The translations under genes and the position numbers were made by a program. From Pseudonocardia sulfidoxydans NBRC 16205 (GTDB taxonomy: Bacteria > Actinomycetota > Actinomycetes > Mycobacteriales > Pseudonocardiaceae): a DNA stretch of 38,874 nucleotides. The first letter of the stretch is position 1. Each line of letters starts with the position of its first letter. Positions 7,179 through 15,770 of the stretch are shown here, in pieces. The notes under the pieces are model-generated. The model saw nothing but the letters and a program-made list of their open reading frames with translations, did not search any database and was not told the DNA's origin. The stretch lies in NCBI RefSeq assembly GCF_007989085.1, contig NZ_BJVJ01000058.1, forward strand, positions 1 through 38,874, in the 5' to 3' direction.

Positions 7179-9701
7179 ATGACCGAGATCGGGTTGATCC
7201 TGCTGGGCGTGATCGTCGTCGGCGGACTGCTCGCGTTCTTCCTGTTGCGCACCAAGCGAGGTGGCGAGACACAGACCGGGCCGAGAACCGTCGCGGACCT
7301 CGTGCGGCTCAAGGCCGAGGAGTCGGGAGCCGTGAGCGCGACTCCCGCCGCGCCGCCGCCGCCCTCCGCCCCGAAGGACGACGTGGTCGGTACCGAAGGA
7401 TCGGCGTCTCCGGCTGGATCCGCGTCCGAGCCCGCTGCCGCCGCGCAGCCGTCCGATCCCACGCCGTCCGAGTCACCTGCGGCCACGACGTCCGGCCCTG
7501 CCGACTCCGCCCCCGCCGCCGGGAGCACTGCCGCGACCGGGGCGGGTGCGGCTGTCGCCGCCGGCGGTGTCGCCGTCGCAGGCGCGGCAGCGGCCGCGGG
7601 TCGCGGTGCTGCCGCCTCGCCCGCCGCCGCCTCGCCCGCTGCCCTTCCCGCCGCCACGGCCTCTCCCGCCGCTGCTGCTGCGGGCCCGTCGCTCGGTTTG
7701 CCGCAGCCCCGCCCGCGCACGCCCGAGGCCGAGGCGCCCGCAGCTCCGTCAGCGCCGGCCGCGGTCGCGGCGGAGCCCGAGCTGGAGCCCGAGGCCGCCC
7801 CCGCCGGCCCGGTCGACCGTGGCGACGTCAGCCCGCCGTGGGACCGCATCCCCGACGGCTCCCTGGTCCTGCCCGCGGCAGGGCCGGTCGAGTCCACACC
7901 GTCGAACGACCAGCCCGACTGGCGCTGGCTCGCACCCGTCGGGGACCGCCGCCCCGCCGCTCGCACCACGCCGACCGCGCCCCCGGCTCCCGCGGGCCCC
8001 ACAGCCACCGGCACGACGGCACGCCACGCCGCGGGCCGCGGCCGGCCGCCGGCGGTGCCCGGATCGGCCGGGGCGTCCGCCGCGGGAACGCCCGACCTCC
8101 CGGCGCCGCGCCCGGTCACGCGGACGGTGCGCCTGACCGACCCCGTGCCCGACGCCGCCCCCGGGTCCGGGGATCAGGAGCCCGCCGCGGCGACGCCGGC
8201 CACCGAGGCCCCGTCGCCGACCGCCCTGTCGCCGACCGCCCCGTCGCCGAAGACCCCGTCCACCGACGGCCCGGCTCCTGCCTCGACCGGGGCGTCCGCC
8301 CCGATCGGTGGCGCCGGCCGCGCGACCGCCTGGTTCGAGCCGACGCGCCCCGCCGACGACGCCATCGCCCCGCAGGCTGGGTCGAGCGTGGAGAAGGCAC
8401 CCGACGAGCCGTCCTCGAAGGCCCCGTCGGTCGCGGCGATCGTCGCGGGTGCCGCTGCGGCGGCGGGCGGGGTCGTGGTGGGACTCCGACCCCGGTCCGA
8501 GGATCGAGCGACGACGCCGGATCCGGACAAGGCCCTGCCCGCGGAGGCCGAGCCCGCGGAGGCCGTGCCCGCGAAGGCCGAGCCCGCCAAGGCCGAGCCC
8601 GCGGAGGCCGCGCCCGCCAAGGCCGAGCCCGCGGAGGCCGACGCCGCCACGCCGCAGGAGCCCGCGAAGCCGGCCGAGCAGGACAAGGTCGAGCCGGACA
8701 AGGCCGAGCCGAAGCAGGCCGAGCCGAAGCAGGCCGAGCCGGAGAGGGCCGAGGCTGCTGCGCCCGGGTCGGCCGTGGAGGTCGGGACCGGCCGGGACAC
8801 GACCGCGCCGGTCGTCGCGACCGGGGCGTCGATCGCGAGCCTCGTGACCCGCCGGGCCGGATCCCGACCCGACAGCGCATCCCCCGAGGCTCCCGAGACC
8901 CCCGAGGTCGCGGCCGTTGCGGCCGGTACAGATGCAGATGCCCTCGCCGGGTTCTCCGACTGGGCCGACATCGACGACTCGGAGAACGACGAGAGCGTCG
9001 AACGCCCGGTGGCCAAGGACCCCACCCCGGCGTTCGGACTGGCCGCGGTGACCCCGGCGCCCGCGCCGACCACCGAGCCCACCGATCCCACTGGTACCAC
9101 GGCGCCGACCGAGCCTGCGTCGGCCTCGACTCCGGAGCCCGCACCCGTGGCGGCGTCAGCGGGCTGGGACGACGGGTCCGTGCGGTTCCGCGTCGTCGGC
9201 CGCGACGGCGAGGCACTGACGGGTGCCACGGTGCGGCTGCTCGACGGTCGCGGCCAGGGCCTCGCGGAGGCCACCGCGGGTGACGACGGCCGCGGCGCCC
9301 TCACCGGCCCGAGCGACGGGGACGCCGACGGCTTCGTCGTCGTCGCCTCGGCTGCGGGACACCAGCCCACGGTCACGACGATCTCGGGCGAGGCGTCGGG
9401 CGAGGAGATCGCGCTCGTGCTGGCGACGTCGTCGGCGGTGGCGGGCCGGGTCCGCGACGCGTCGGGTCGTCCCGTCGGCGGGGCGTCGGTCTCGCTGATC
9501 GAGGAGGGCGAGGTCGTCGACTCCACGCGCACGGCGGCGACCGGCGACTACCGCATCGACGACCTCCCGAGCGGCGAGTACACGATTGCGGTGACGGCAC
9601 CGCGCCACGACCCGGTGGCGGCGCAGGTCAAGGTCGAGCCGGGCGCGACGGCGACGCACGACGTCGTCCTCGACCCGGTCAGCGCGACACTGGGCGGCTG
9701 A
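7179..9701 (+). CDS. Membrane-anchored Ala/Pro-rich protein with C-terminal carboxypeptidase-regulatory-like domains
   Basis: An 840-residue protein, not recognised as a named gene. Residues about 4-24 form one transmembrane segment (GLILLGVIVVGGLLAFFLL) followed by positive RTKRGG, so the bulk may face the cytoplasm (N-out) unless the helix acts as a signal anchor. Residues about 45-660 are low-complexity Ala/Pro/Glu/Ser sequence. A stretch at about 451-527 has repeated KAEPAEA-type heptads, and further hydrophobic Ala/Val/Gly runs occur near 125-150 and 417-436. The C-terminus (about 668-835) holds two transthyretin/CarboxypepD_reg-like beta-sandwich units, the second clear in VAGRVRDASGRPVGGASVSL and YRIDDLPSGEYTI. 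GGGAGA lies 9 nt before the ATG. The hydrolase gene follows 5 nt downstream, suggesting co-translation. Function unknown; a surface or envelope scaffold is a guess. Confidence 0.85.
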   Translation: MTEIGLILLGVIVVGGLLAFFLLRTKRGGETQTGPRTVADLVRLKAEESGAVSATPAAPPPPSAPKDDVVGTEGSASPAGSASEPAAAAQPSDPTPSESPAATTSGPADSAPAAGSTAATGAGAAVAAGGVAVAGAAAAAGRGAAASPAAASPAALPAATASPAAAAAGPSLGLPQPRPRTPEAEAPAAPSAPAAVAAEPELEPEAAPAGPVDRGDVSPPWDRIPDGSLVLPAAGPVESTPSNDQPDWRWLAPVGDRRPAARTTPTAPPAPAGPTATGTTARHAAGRGRPPAVPGSAGASAAGTPDLPAPRPVTRTVRLTDPVPDAAPGSGDQEPAAATPATEAPSPTALSPTAPSPKTPSTDGPAPASTGASAPIGGAGRATAWFEPTRPADDAIAPQAGSSVEKAPDEPSSKAPSVAAIVAGAAAAAGGVVVGLRPRSEDRATTPDPDKALPAEAEPAEAVPAKAEPAKAEPAEAAPAKAEPAEADAATPQEPAKPAEQDKVEPDKAEPKQAEPKQAEPERAEAAAPGSAVEVGTGRDTTAPVVATGASIASLVTRRAGSRPDSASPEAPETPEVAAVAAGTDADALAGFSDWADIDDSENDESVERPVAKDPTPAFGLAAVTPAPAPTTEPTDPTGTTAPTEPASASTPEPAPVAASAGWDDGSVRFRVVGRDGEALTGATVRLLDGRGQGLAEATAGDDGRGALTGPSDGDADGFVVVASAAGHQPTVTTISGEASGEEIALVLATSSAVAGRVRDASGRPVGGASVSLIEEGEVVDSTRTAATGDYRIDDLPSGEYTIAVTAPRHDPVAAQVKVEPGATATHDVVLDPVSATLGG

Positions 9702-9706
9702 GCGGG

Positions 9707-10543
9707 ATGGCCGGGGAGCGGCACGTCGAGGGCAGGCTCGTGGGCGCCCGCGGCGTCGAGCTGTTCTGGCAGGGCACCGAACCCGCCGAGCCGACCGGCG
9801 TCGTCCTGGTGTCGCACGGGCTGGGCGAGCACGGCGGCCGCTACGGCAACGTCGTCGACACGTTGGTCCCCGACGGGTGGGCGGTGTACGCGCTCGACCA
9901 CCGTGGCCACGGGCGCTCGAACGGCCGCCGGGCGCACCTCGACGACTACATGGACTGGCTGTCGGACTTCGACCTTTTCCGCCGCACCGTCACGGCGCGG
10001 CACCCGGACCTGCCGGTGTTCGTCCTCGGCCACAGCATGGGCGGGCAGATCGCGCTCGCCTACGCCTTGGAGCACCAGGACGTGCTGCGCGGCGCGGTGC
10101 TGTCGGCGCCGGCGCTGGCGAGCCCGGCCGCGCCGAAGCCGCTGGTCCTGGTGCTGACCCAGGTGGCCAAGGTGCTGCCGACGATCCGGCCGACCGGCAT
10201 CGACGTCACGAAGATCAGCAAGGACCCGGCGGTGGTGGCCGCCTACCGGGCCGACCCGCTCAACCACCACGGCAACCCGACGCTGGGGCTGGCGTCGCGG
10301 CTCGTCGGACAGTTCTCGACGCTGCCGGAGCGGTCGCGGGCGTTGCGGCTGCCGGTCCTGATCCAGCACGGGACGGCCGACGAGCTGACAGATCCGGCGG
10401 GGACGCGGCTGCTGGAGTCGCTCAACGGGTCACCGGATGCGACGGTCCGCTGGTACGACGGGCTGTGGCACGAGATCTACAACGAGCCCGAGCGCGAGCA
10501 GCCGCTGGCCGACCTGCGGGAATGGCTGGCCGCGCACCGCTGA
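9707..10543 (+). CDS. Alpha/beta hydrolase, monoacylglycerol-lipase-like
   Basis: A 278-residue serine hydrolase of the monoglyceride lipase group (Hydrolase_4). The oxyanion region reads HGLGEHGGRY, the nucleophile elbow is GHSMGG with Ser110, and the remaining triad candidates are Asp225 in HGTADELTDP and His255 in LWHEIYNE. No signal peptide is seen, so it should act in the cytoplasm on monoacylglycerols or similar esters. It starts 5 nt after the upstream gene and is probably translated from the same message. Substrate preference is inferred from the motifs only. Confidence 0.9.
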   Translation: MAGERHVEGRLVGARGVELFWQGTEPAEPTGVVLVSHGLGEHGGRYGNVVDTLVPDGWAVYALDHRGHGRSNGRRAHLDDYMDWLSDFDLFRRTVTARHPDLPVFVLGHSMGGQIALAYALEHQDVLRGAVLSAPALASPAAPKPLVLVLTQVAKVLPTIRPTGIDVTKISKDPAVVAAYRADPLNHHGNPTLGLASRLVGQFSTLPERSRALRLPVLIQHGTADELTDPAGTRLLESLNGSPDATVRWYDGLWHEIYNEPEREQPLADLREWLAAHR

Positions 10544-10555
10544 CCCGGGTCCGGC

Positions 10556-11245
10556 TCAGGCCGACGCCTCGTGCGAGGCGGGGTCCATCTCGAACGACAG
10601 GTGCTCGATCCCGACGGTCAGCAGCGGCCGGCGCGTGAGCCGCAGGGCGCGGAGGTCGTCGGTGAGCGGGTGCGGGCTGTGCGCGACGAGGCGGGCGGCC
10701 GTGCCGAGGCCGATCCGCAGCCCTCGCGCCCGGCCGCGGACCGGGGAGCGTAGGACGGCGCCGTCGCGTGCGGCGAGCGCGGTCAACCGGGCCGGGACCG
10801 AGACGGGCAGGCGAGCCGGCGGCGTCCGCAGTTCCACGTCGAGAACGGTCCGGCCGGCGACGCCCCACCGGCTCGTCGCGCCGCGCGGCCCGACGTCCAG
10901 TGAAGCCTCGGCGAGCCACTTGGGCAGACCCCACAGCTGCCGTCCGGCCGCCATCGTGAACGGCGCGGTGACGGGCAGCTGCAGCAGGTGCGCGCCGAGC
11001 CGGCCCCGGTGGCGGACGGGCACGGCGAGACCGAGCTCGTCGTAGACGCCGAGGTCGTTGACCCGGTACCGCAGCAGCGCCAGCACGGCGAGTGTGCGCC
11101 CGGCGACGGCGGCGACGTCGAAACCGGTGCCGCGCAGCAGGGGGCGAACGTCGGCGGCGCGGACGACCCAGCACCCGGCCACCGCGGTCGCGTCGGCGAT
11201 CCGCACCGGGAACGTCAGTGTCCGGCCCTCGACGATCACGTTCAT
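10556..11245 (-). CDS. Acetoacetate-decarboxylase-like (ADC superfamily) protein
   Basis: A 229-residue protein whose centre, FTMAAGRQLWGLPKWLAEAS, matches the core ADC-superfamily strand where true acetoacetate decarboxylases carry the Schiff-base Lys. A Lys is present in GLPKW, but the adjacent residue is Trp rather than a second Lys, so decarboxylase chemistry is uncertain. ADC-fold relatives also include aldolases, dehydratases and proteins of unknown role. It ends 12 nt from the convergent lipase stop and is divergent from the SpoIIE-type gene. The C-terminal LTVGIEHLSFEMDP is conserved-looking. Confidence 0.75.
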   Translation of the reverse strand: MNVIVEGRTLTFPVRIADATAVAGCWVVRAADVRPLLRGTGFDVAAVAGRTLAVLALLRYRVNDLGVYDELGLAVPVRHRGRLGAHLLQLPVTAPFTMAAGRQLWGLPKWLAEASLDVGPRGATSRWGVAGRTVLDVELRTPPARLPVSVPARLTALAARDGAVLRSPVRGRARGLRIGLGTAARLVAHSPHPLTDDLRALRLTRRPLLTVGIEHLSFEMDPASHEASA

Positions 11246-11391
11246 GCACCTGGTCTACCCGGGTGGGCGGGGTGCCGGAACCCGGTGGTCGGGACGGCGG
11301 CGGCCCGGTGGGGCCACCGGGGAATGCCGGGAGAGTGCGGAGATGGCACGCTGTGACTCTGCGAGTCGTCGTCGGGGGCAGGGAGGTGCCG

Positions 11392-14300
11392 GTGATCGAC
11401 CCGACCGGCAGGCCTGCCGACGTCGCGTCGCTGCACGCGTCGACCGACTGGGAGGCCTCCGCCCTGGGCCCCGAGTCCGGGTGGTCCGCGGCGCTGACGC
11501 AGACGCTGGGGACGATCGCGTCGTCGCCGCAGCCGTTGGTGGTGTGCTGGGGTCCCGAGCTGGTCGTGTTCTACAACGACGCGATGGTCGACGGCCTGGG
11601 CGACCTGCATCCCGACGCGTACGGACGTCCCGCCGACGAGGTGGGCGACGGCGTCTGGCGACGGTTCGGCCCGACGCTGCGCGGCGTGCTGGAGACGGGG
11701 GAGCCGCGGGAACGCCGCGACGACGTCATCATGATCCGGCGCGGCGGCAGCGAGGAGGAGAGCCTGCGCGACCACGCCTACAGTCCCGTCAGGGAGCTCG
11801 ACGGCAGCGTCGCGGGCGTCCTCGTCGTGGTGCGGGAGGCGGGTCGCTCGGTGCGGCTCGCCGCCGCACCGGAGCCGCTCCCGGGCAGCCGGGAGCGGGT
11901 GCTGGTCGTGGAGAGCGACCCCGCGACGCGCGACCACCTGCTGCGGCTGCTGGCCGAACGCTGGACGGTGCAGGCGGTCGCCGACGCCGGGCAGGCGCTG
12001 GAGGCGGCGCTGTCGGAGCTGCCGGACCTGGTGGTGGCCAACGTCGCGCTCCCGGGCACCGGTGGCATCGGCCTGCTGCGTGCCCTGCGTACCGACGCCC
12101 GGACCGCGGGCCTGCCCGTCGTCATGCTGTCGGAGCAGACCGGCGAGGAGGCGGCGGTCTCGGGCCTCGCGGCCGGTGCCGACGACTACCTGGTCACGCC
12201 GTTCTCGCCGCGCGAGCTGCTCGCGCGGGTCGCGAACCATCTGCACCTGGGGCGCACCAGGCGGGCCGCCGAGCTGCAGTTCCGCGCCACGGCCGACGCC
12301 ACGCCCGCGCTGATCTGGGTCGACGACGTCGGCGGGCACCGCGTGTTCGTCAACCGTGGCTGGCTGGACTTCACCGGTGTGTCGGACCCGGTGAGCGAGC
12401 TGGCCGACTGGCGTGAGCGGATCCACCCGGAGGACCGGGCCCGGCACCGTGCCGTGACGGCGGCCGCGGTCGCGGCGGAGGCGCCGTTCGAGGTGGAGTT
12501 CCGGTTGCGGCACCGCGACGGCGGCTACCGCTGGGTGCTCGACCGCGGCGCGCCGATCGGGGCCGGCGATCGTGCGGCAGGTTACGTCGGCGGCTGCCTG
12601 GACATCGACGAGCGGCACCGCGAGCAGCGTCGGCACCGGTTGTACGCGGCCCTGGGCGACACGCTCGACGCCGAGCTGACCGCGACCGGCCGGCTCGCCG
12701 CCCTCGCCCGGTTCGCCGTCGCCGAGGGCCTCGCCGACGTGGCCAGGGTGCACGAGGGCGCGAGCGACGACACGCTCGTCGTCAGTGCGGTGGCCGCGAA
12801 CGAGGTCGCGCACGAGTCGATGCTGCGCGACCTGGTCAGCTCCCCGACGATGCGCCGCGAGACCCTCGCGTCCGGTGCGGCCCGGCTGCTCGACCCGGCC
12901 GAGCTCTTCGTCGACGACGGCATCGACCCGTTGTGGCGCAGGATGGGCATGCACTCCGTCGTCGCCGTCCGGCTGACGGCGCGCGGCGGCATGCTCGGCC
13001 TGTTCGGTGCCGGCCGCTGCCACCGCTCGCCCGCGTTCACCGACGACGACCGCGAGGTGTTCACCGAGATCGGACGCCGGGCGGGCGTCGCGATCGACAA
13101 CGCGCGGCTGCTGGAGCTCGAACGTGCGTCCGCGCAGCGGCTGGGGCTGCTGCACCGGGCGACGGCGGAGATGTCGGCCGCCGCCACCCCCGGCGAGGTC
13201 GCGGCGATCGCGGCCCGGCACATGGAGATGCTGCTCGGGGCGCCCGTCGTCGGGGTGTGGGAGCTGCGCGACGGCCGGCTCGAGGCACTGACCCGCACCG
13301 GCTGGGGGCTGTCGGCGCAGCGGGCGTGGTCGTCGGTGGCGCTGTCGGCGTCGGACGCGGCGACGAACGTCGTCGAGTCGGGACGCCCCGTCTGGCTGTC
13401 CAGCCCGGCGGAGGTCGAGGCCCGCTGGCCGCAGCTGGTCGAGGGCCGGCCCGACGGGTTGGGCGCGGTCGGGCTGCTGCCGTTGGCCGTCGGGCAGCGC
13501 AGCGTCGGTGTGATGGCGGTGGGGTTCCGCGAACCGCGGACGTTCTCGGTGAGCGACCGCGAGGCCGCGACGGCCGTCGCCGAGCTCGCCGCGCAGGCTC
13601 TGGACCGCTCGTCGCTGCTGGTGGCCGAGACCGAGGGGCGGCGCGTCGCCGAGCGGCTCGCGGGCGTCGCCACGGCGTTGGCCCGCGCGACCGACCTGCA
13701 GTCGGTGGCCGACGTGATCGTCGACCACGGGCTGTCGGCGTTGCAGGCGGAGGCGGTCGTCGTCTGCCTGACCGACGAGTCCGGCGCCCTCCACTCGGTC
13801 AGCGAGCAGGGCTGGTCGGGCCCGGAGGGCGACGTCCTGCTCCCGACGGCCGAGCACCCGCTCGCGGCGGCCGTGCGGTCGGGGGACCCGATCTGGTCGG
13901 TCGACCCCGCCGACGGGCCGTGGCCCGCGCACACCGCACTCCCCCTGCTCGTCGGCGGCCGCACGATCGGCGTCCTCGGCTTCCGCTTCGCGACGCGACC
14001 ACAGTTCACCCCGGAACGGCGCAGCTTCGTCCTGACCCTCGGCGGCCAGTGCGCCCAGGCCGTCATGCGGGCGCGGCTGCACCAGGCCGAGCACGAGGTC
14101 GCGGTCACCCTGCAGCGCAGCCTGCTGCCCCAGACCCTCCCGAAGACCGAACGTCTGGCCATGGCCACGCGCTACCAGCCGGGGACCGAGGGCACGGAGG
14201 CCGGTGGTGACTGGTTCGATGTTCTCGACCTCGGCGACCAGCGGTTCGCGCTGGTGGTCGGCGACGTCGTCGGGCGCGGCCCGTCGGCGGCCGCGGTCAT

Positions 14301-15549
14301 GGGGCAGCTGCGCAGCGCGCTCGCCGCGAACCTCGTCAACGGCCAGTCGCCCGCCGACGCACTCGAACAGCTCGACCTGTTCGCCCGCCGGGTCGCGGGG
14401 GCCCTGGCCAGCACCGTCGTCTGCGCCGTGATCGACTGCGGCACAGGCGACCTCCGCTACGCCTGCGCCGGGCACCCGCCACCGCTCGTCTCCGGCCCCG
14501 ACGGTGTCCGGCTGCTCGACGAGGGCCGCGGCACCCCACTCGGCGTCTTCGGCAGGCCCCCGTTCGTCGAGGCCGACGGGCGGCTCGAACCCGGCGAGAC
14601 GATCCTGCTGTGCTCCGACGGCCTGTTCGAACGCCGCACCGAGGTGATCGACGAAGGCATGGGCCGACTCGTCTCCGTCTTCGGCGACCTCGCGGGCACC
14701 CGGCCCGAGCCGAGCGCCGACGCGCTGCTCGAGCGGATGTCGGAGGGGAGCGCGGTCCCCGACGACACCGCCCTCGTCCTCGCCCGGCTGCTACCCGCGC
14801 CGCTGCGGCTCGAGCTGGCCGCCGAGCCCAAGGAGCTGTCCGGGCTCCGTCGCGTCGTCGCCCGCTGGTGCGCCGAGGCAGGTGTCGACGCCGACGCCGT
14901 CACCGACCTGCAGCTCGCCCTCGGCGAGGCGGCCACCAACGCCGTCGAGCACGCGTACCCGGCCGGGACCGACGGGCTCGTCGAGGTCGACCTCGACCTG
15001 CTGCCCGACACGACCGTCGCCGTCCGGGTCACCGACCACGGCACGTGGCGCCCCCCGCCCGCCGACCCCGGCTACCGAGGCCGCGGGCTCGTCCTGATCC
15101 GGGAGCTGGCCACCGACGTCGAGGTCGTCGCCGGCGACGCCGGCACCGCCGTCTCCTTCCGGATGCCGCCCGTCCCCGTCGCCGTCTCCGAGCCGTCGGA
15201 GACGCGTCGGGCCTGGTCGCCGCGGGTGCAGGAGTCGCGAACCCTGCCGCCGGCAGCAGCGGGCGCCGGTGTGCGCCGCGTCGTCGTCATCGGGGATCTC
15301 GACCTCGCCGGCGTCCAGGAGGTCCGCGCCGGGCTGCTCGACCGCGGCTCCGCCGGCACATCGCTCGTACTGACCCTGCCCGGTGACTGCTACGTCAGCA
15401 GCGCCGGCGTCGCCCTGCTGACCGAGCTCGCCGAGCAGGCGGGTGCGACGGGGGCCGCGCTGACCGTCGTCACCCCGCCCGCGAGCGCGGCCCGGCGCAT
15501 CCTGCATCTCGCCGCCCTCGACACCGTCATCGCGATCGCCGACGCCTGA
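11392..15549 (+). CDS. Multidomain SpoIIE-type PP2C phosphatase with PAS, pseudo-receiver, GAF, HATPase and STAS domains
   Basis: A 1385-residue partner-switching regulator. Order by residue: PAS-like sensor (about 10-155, with WGPELVVFYND); receiver fold (167-285); PAS/PAC (295-410); three GAF or GAF-like segments (about 413-573, 576-743, 744-903); SpoIIE PP2C phosphatase (904-1133; EAGGDWFDV, GDVVGRG, CAGHPPP, SDGLFE, DDTALV); RsbW-like HATPase (1136-1261; GEAATNAVEHAY, RGRGLVLI); STAS (1291-1385) with SSAG at 1336-1339. The receiver lost its phosphoacceptor: Asn217 (VANVALPG) replaces Asp, Thr269 (VTPFSP) replaces Lys, and ESD replaces the acidic pair. The GTG at 11392 is chosen because GGGAGG lies 5 nt upstream; in-frame GTGs at 11386 and 11353 are alternatives. 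No sigma factor gene is adjacent. The fusion suggests phosphorylation and dephosphorylation of a STAS protein controlled by sensed signals. Confidence 0.93.
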   Translation: MIDPTGRPADVASLHASTDWEASALGPESGWSAALTQTLGTIASSPQPLVVCWGPELVVFYNDAMVDGLGDLHPDAYGRPADEVGDGVWRRFGPTLRGVLETGEPRERRDDVIMIRRGGSEEESLRDHAYSPVRELDGSVAGVLVVVREAGRSVRLAAAPEPLPGSRERVLVVESDPATRDHLLRLLAERWTVQAVADAGQALEAALSELPDLVVANVALPGTGGIGLLRALRTDARTAGLPVVMLSEQTGEEAAVSGLAAGADDYLVTPFSPRELLARVANHLHLGRTRRAAELQFRATADATPALIWVDDVGGHRVFVNRGWLDFTGVSDPVSELADWRERIHPEDRARHRAVTAAAVAAEAPFEVEFRLRHRDGGYRWVLDRGAPIGAGDRAAGYVGGCLDIDERHREQRRHRLYAALGDTLDAELTATGRLAALARFAVAEGLADVARVHEGASDDTLVVSAVAANEVAHESMLRDLVSSPTMRRETLASGAARLLDPAELFVDDGIDPLWRRMGMHSVVAVRLTARGGMLGLFGAGRCHRSPAFTDDDREVFTEIGRRAGVAIDNARLLELERASAQRLGLLHRATAEMSAAATPGEVAAIAARHMEMLLGAPVVGVWELRDGRLEALTRTGWGLSAQRAWSSVALSASDAATNVVESGRPVWLSSPAEVEARWPQLVEGRPDGLGAVGLLPLAVGQRSVGVMAVGFREPRTFSVSDREAATAVAELAAQALDRSSLLVAETEGRRVAERLAGVATALARATDLQSVADVIVDHGLSALQAEAVVVCLTDESGALHSVSEQGWSGPEGDVLLPTAEHPLAAAVRSGDPIWSVDPADGPWPAHTALPLLVGGRTIGVLGFRFATRPQFTPERRSFVLTLGGQCAQAVMRARLHQAEHEVAVTLQRSLLPQTLPKTERLAMATRYQPGTEGTEAGGDWFDVLDLGDQRFALVVGDVVGRGPSAAAVMGQLRSALAANLVNGQSPADALEQLDLFARRVAGALASTVVCAVIDCGTGDLRYACAGHPPPLVSGPDGVRLLDEGRGTPLGVFGRPPFVEADGRLEPGETILLCSDGLFERRTEVIDEGMGRLVSVFGDLAGTRPEPSADALLERMSEGSAVPDDTALVLARLLPAPLRLELAAEPKELSGLRRVVARWCAEAGVDADAVTDLQLALGEAATNAVEHAYPAGTDGLVEVDLDLLPDTTVAVRVTDHGTWRPPPADPGYRGRGLVLIRELATDVEVVAGDAGTAVSFRMPPVPVAVSEPSETRRAWSPRVQESRTLPPAAAGAGVRRVVVIGDLDLAGVQEVRAGLLDRGSAGTSLVLTLPGDCYVSSAGVALLTELAEQAGATGAALTVVTPPASAARRILHLAALDTVIAIADA

Positions 15550-15588
15550 CCGTCCTGTCGGACATTTCCCACCGTTCGGCCGTATCCC

Positions 15589-15600
15589 GCTCCCGGGAGC
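15589..15600. terminator. Compact hairpin downstream of the SpoIIE-type gene
   Basis: GCTCCCGGGAGC is a perfect 12-bp palindrome. With a one-base bulge the stem extends outward through flanking TCCC (15585-15588) and GGGA (15602-15605). It lies 39 nt after the stop at 15549 and has no T-tract. A terminator role is inferred from position. Confidence 0.4.
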
Positions 15601-15646
15601 TGGGACGAGGTGGCTCGCGAGGCGGCTGCTGTGCTCAACTGTGGCC

Positions 15647-15730
15647 ATGGCTCCCGCTGCGCACCTCGGCCCCATCTGGGGCACGCGGCGGGCCGACCAC
15701 TTCGACCAGTGCTGTCGACGCCGGCTCTGA
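15647..15730 (+). CDS. Cys-containing leader peptide (27 codons), candidate attenuator ORF
   Basis: An ATG-initiated 27-codon ORF ending TGA at 15728-15730. Its C-terminal half reads TRRADHFDQCCRRRL: basic residues around a tandem Cys pair encoded by TGC TGT at 15710-15715. This resembles, loosely, the short leaderless Cys-rich leader peptides known upstream of sulfur genes in mycobacteria and Streptomyces. A -10-like TCAACT (15635-15640) ends 6 nt before the ATG and there is no Shine-Dalgarno sequence, consistent with leaderless translation; GTG at 15641 is an alternative start. It lies 40 nt upstream of the cysteine dioxygenase gene. The peptide itself probably has no function; the act of translating it would be the sensor. 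Confidence 0.62.
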   Translation: MAPAAHLGPIWGTRRADHFDQCCRRRL

Positions 15731-15763
15731 CCCCGGCCCACACCCCGCCCGACCGCACTGGAG
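15706..15763 (+). promoter_or_regulatory. Candidate cysteine-responsive attenuator hairpin
   Basis: CCAGTGCTGTCG (15706-15717) and CGACCGCACTGG (15750-15761) pair at 11 of 12 positions across a 32-nt loop. The left arm contains both Cys codons of the leader ORF. The right arm ends inside GGAG (15760-15763), the Shine-Dalgarno sequence 7 nt before the GTG at 15771. Folding would hide the ribosome site; a ribosome stalled at the Cys codons would open it. This is read directly from sequence; the regulatory role is inference. Confidence 0.6.
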
Positions 15764-15770
15764 CACGACC

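Noticed and set aside
6955..7272. N-terminal extension of MalQ
   Set aside because: The added residues are low-complexity and basic; the GTG at 6954 has a strong Shine-Dalgarno sequence and gives a normal N-terminus.
11242..14475. Long minus-strand ORF opposite the SpoIIE-type gene
   Set aside because: High GC leaves antisense frames open. The translation is Arg/His/Gln-rich without domain motifs, whereas the plus strand contains seven recognisable domain types.
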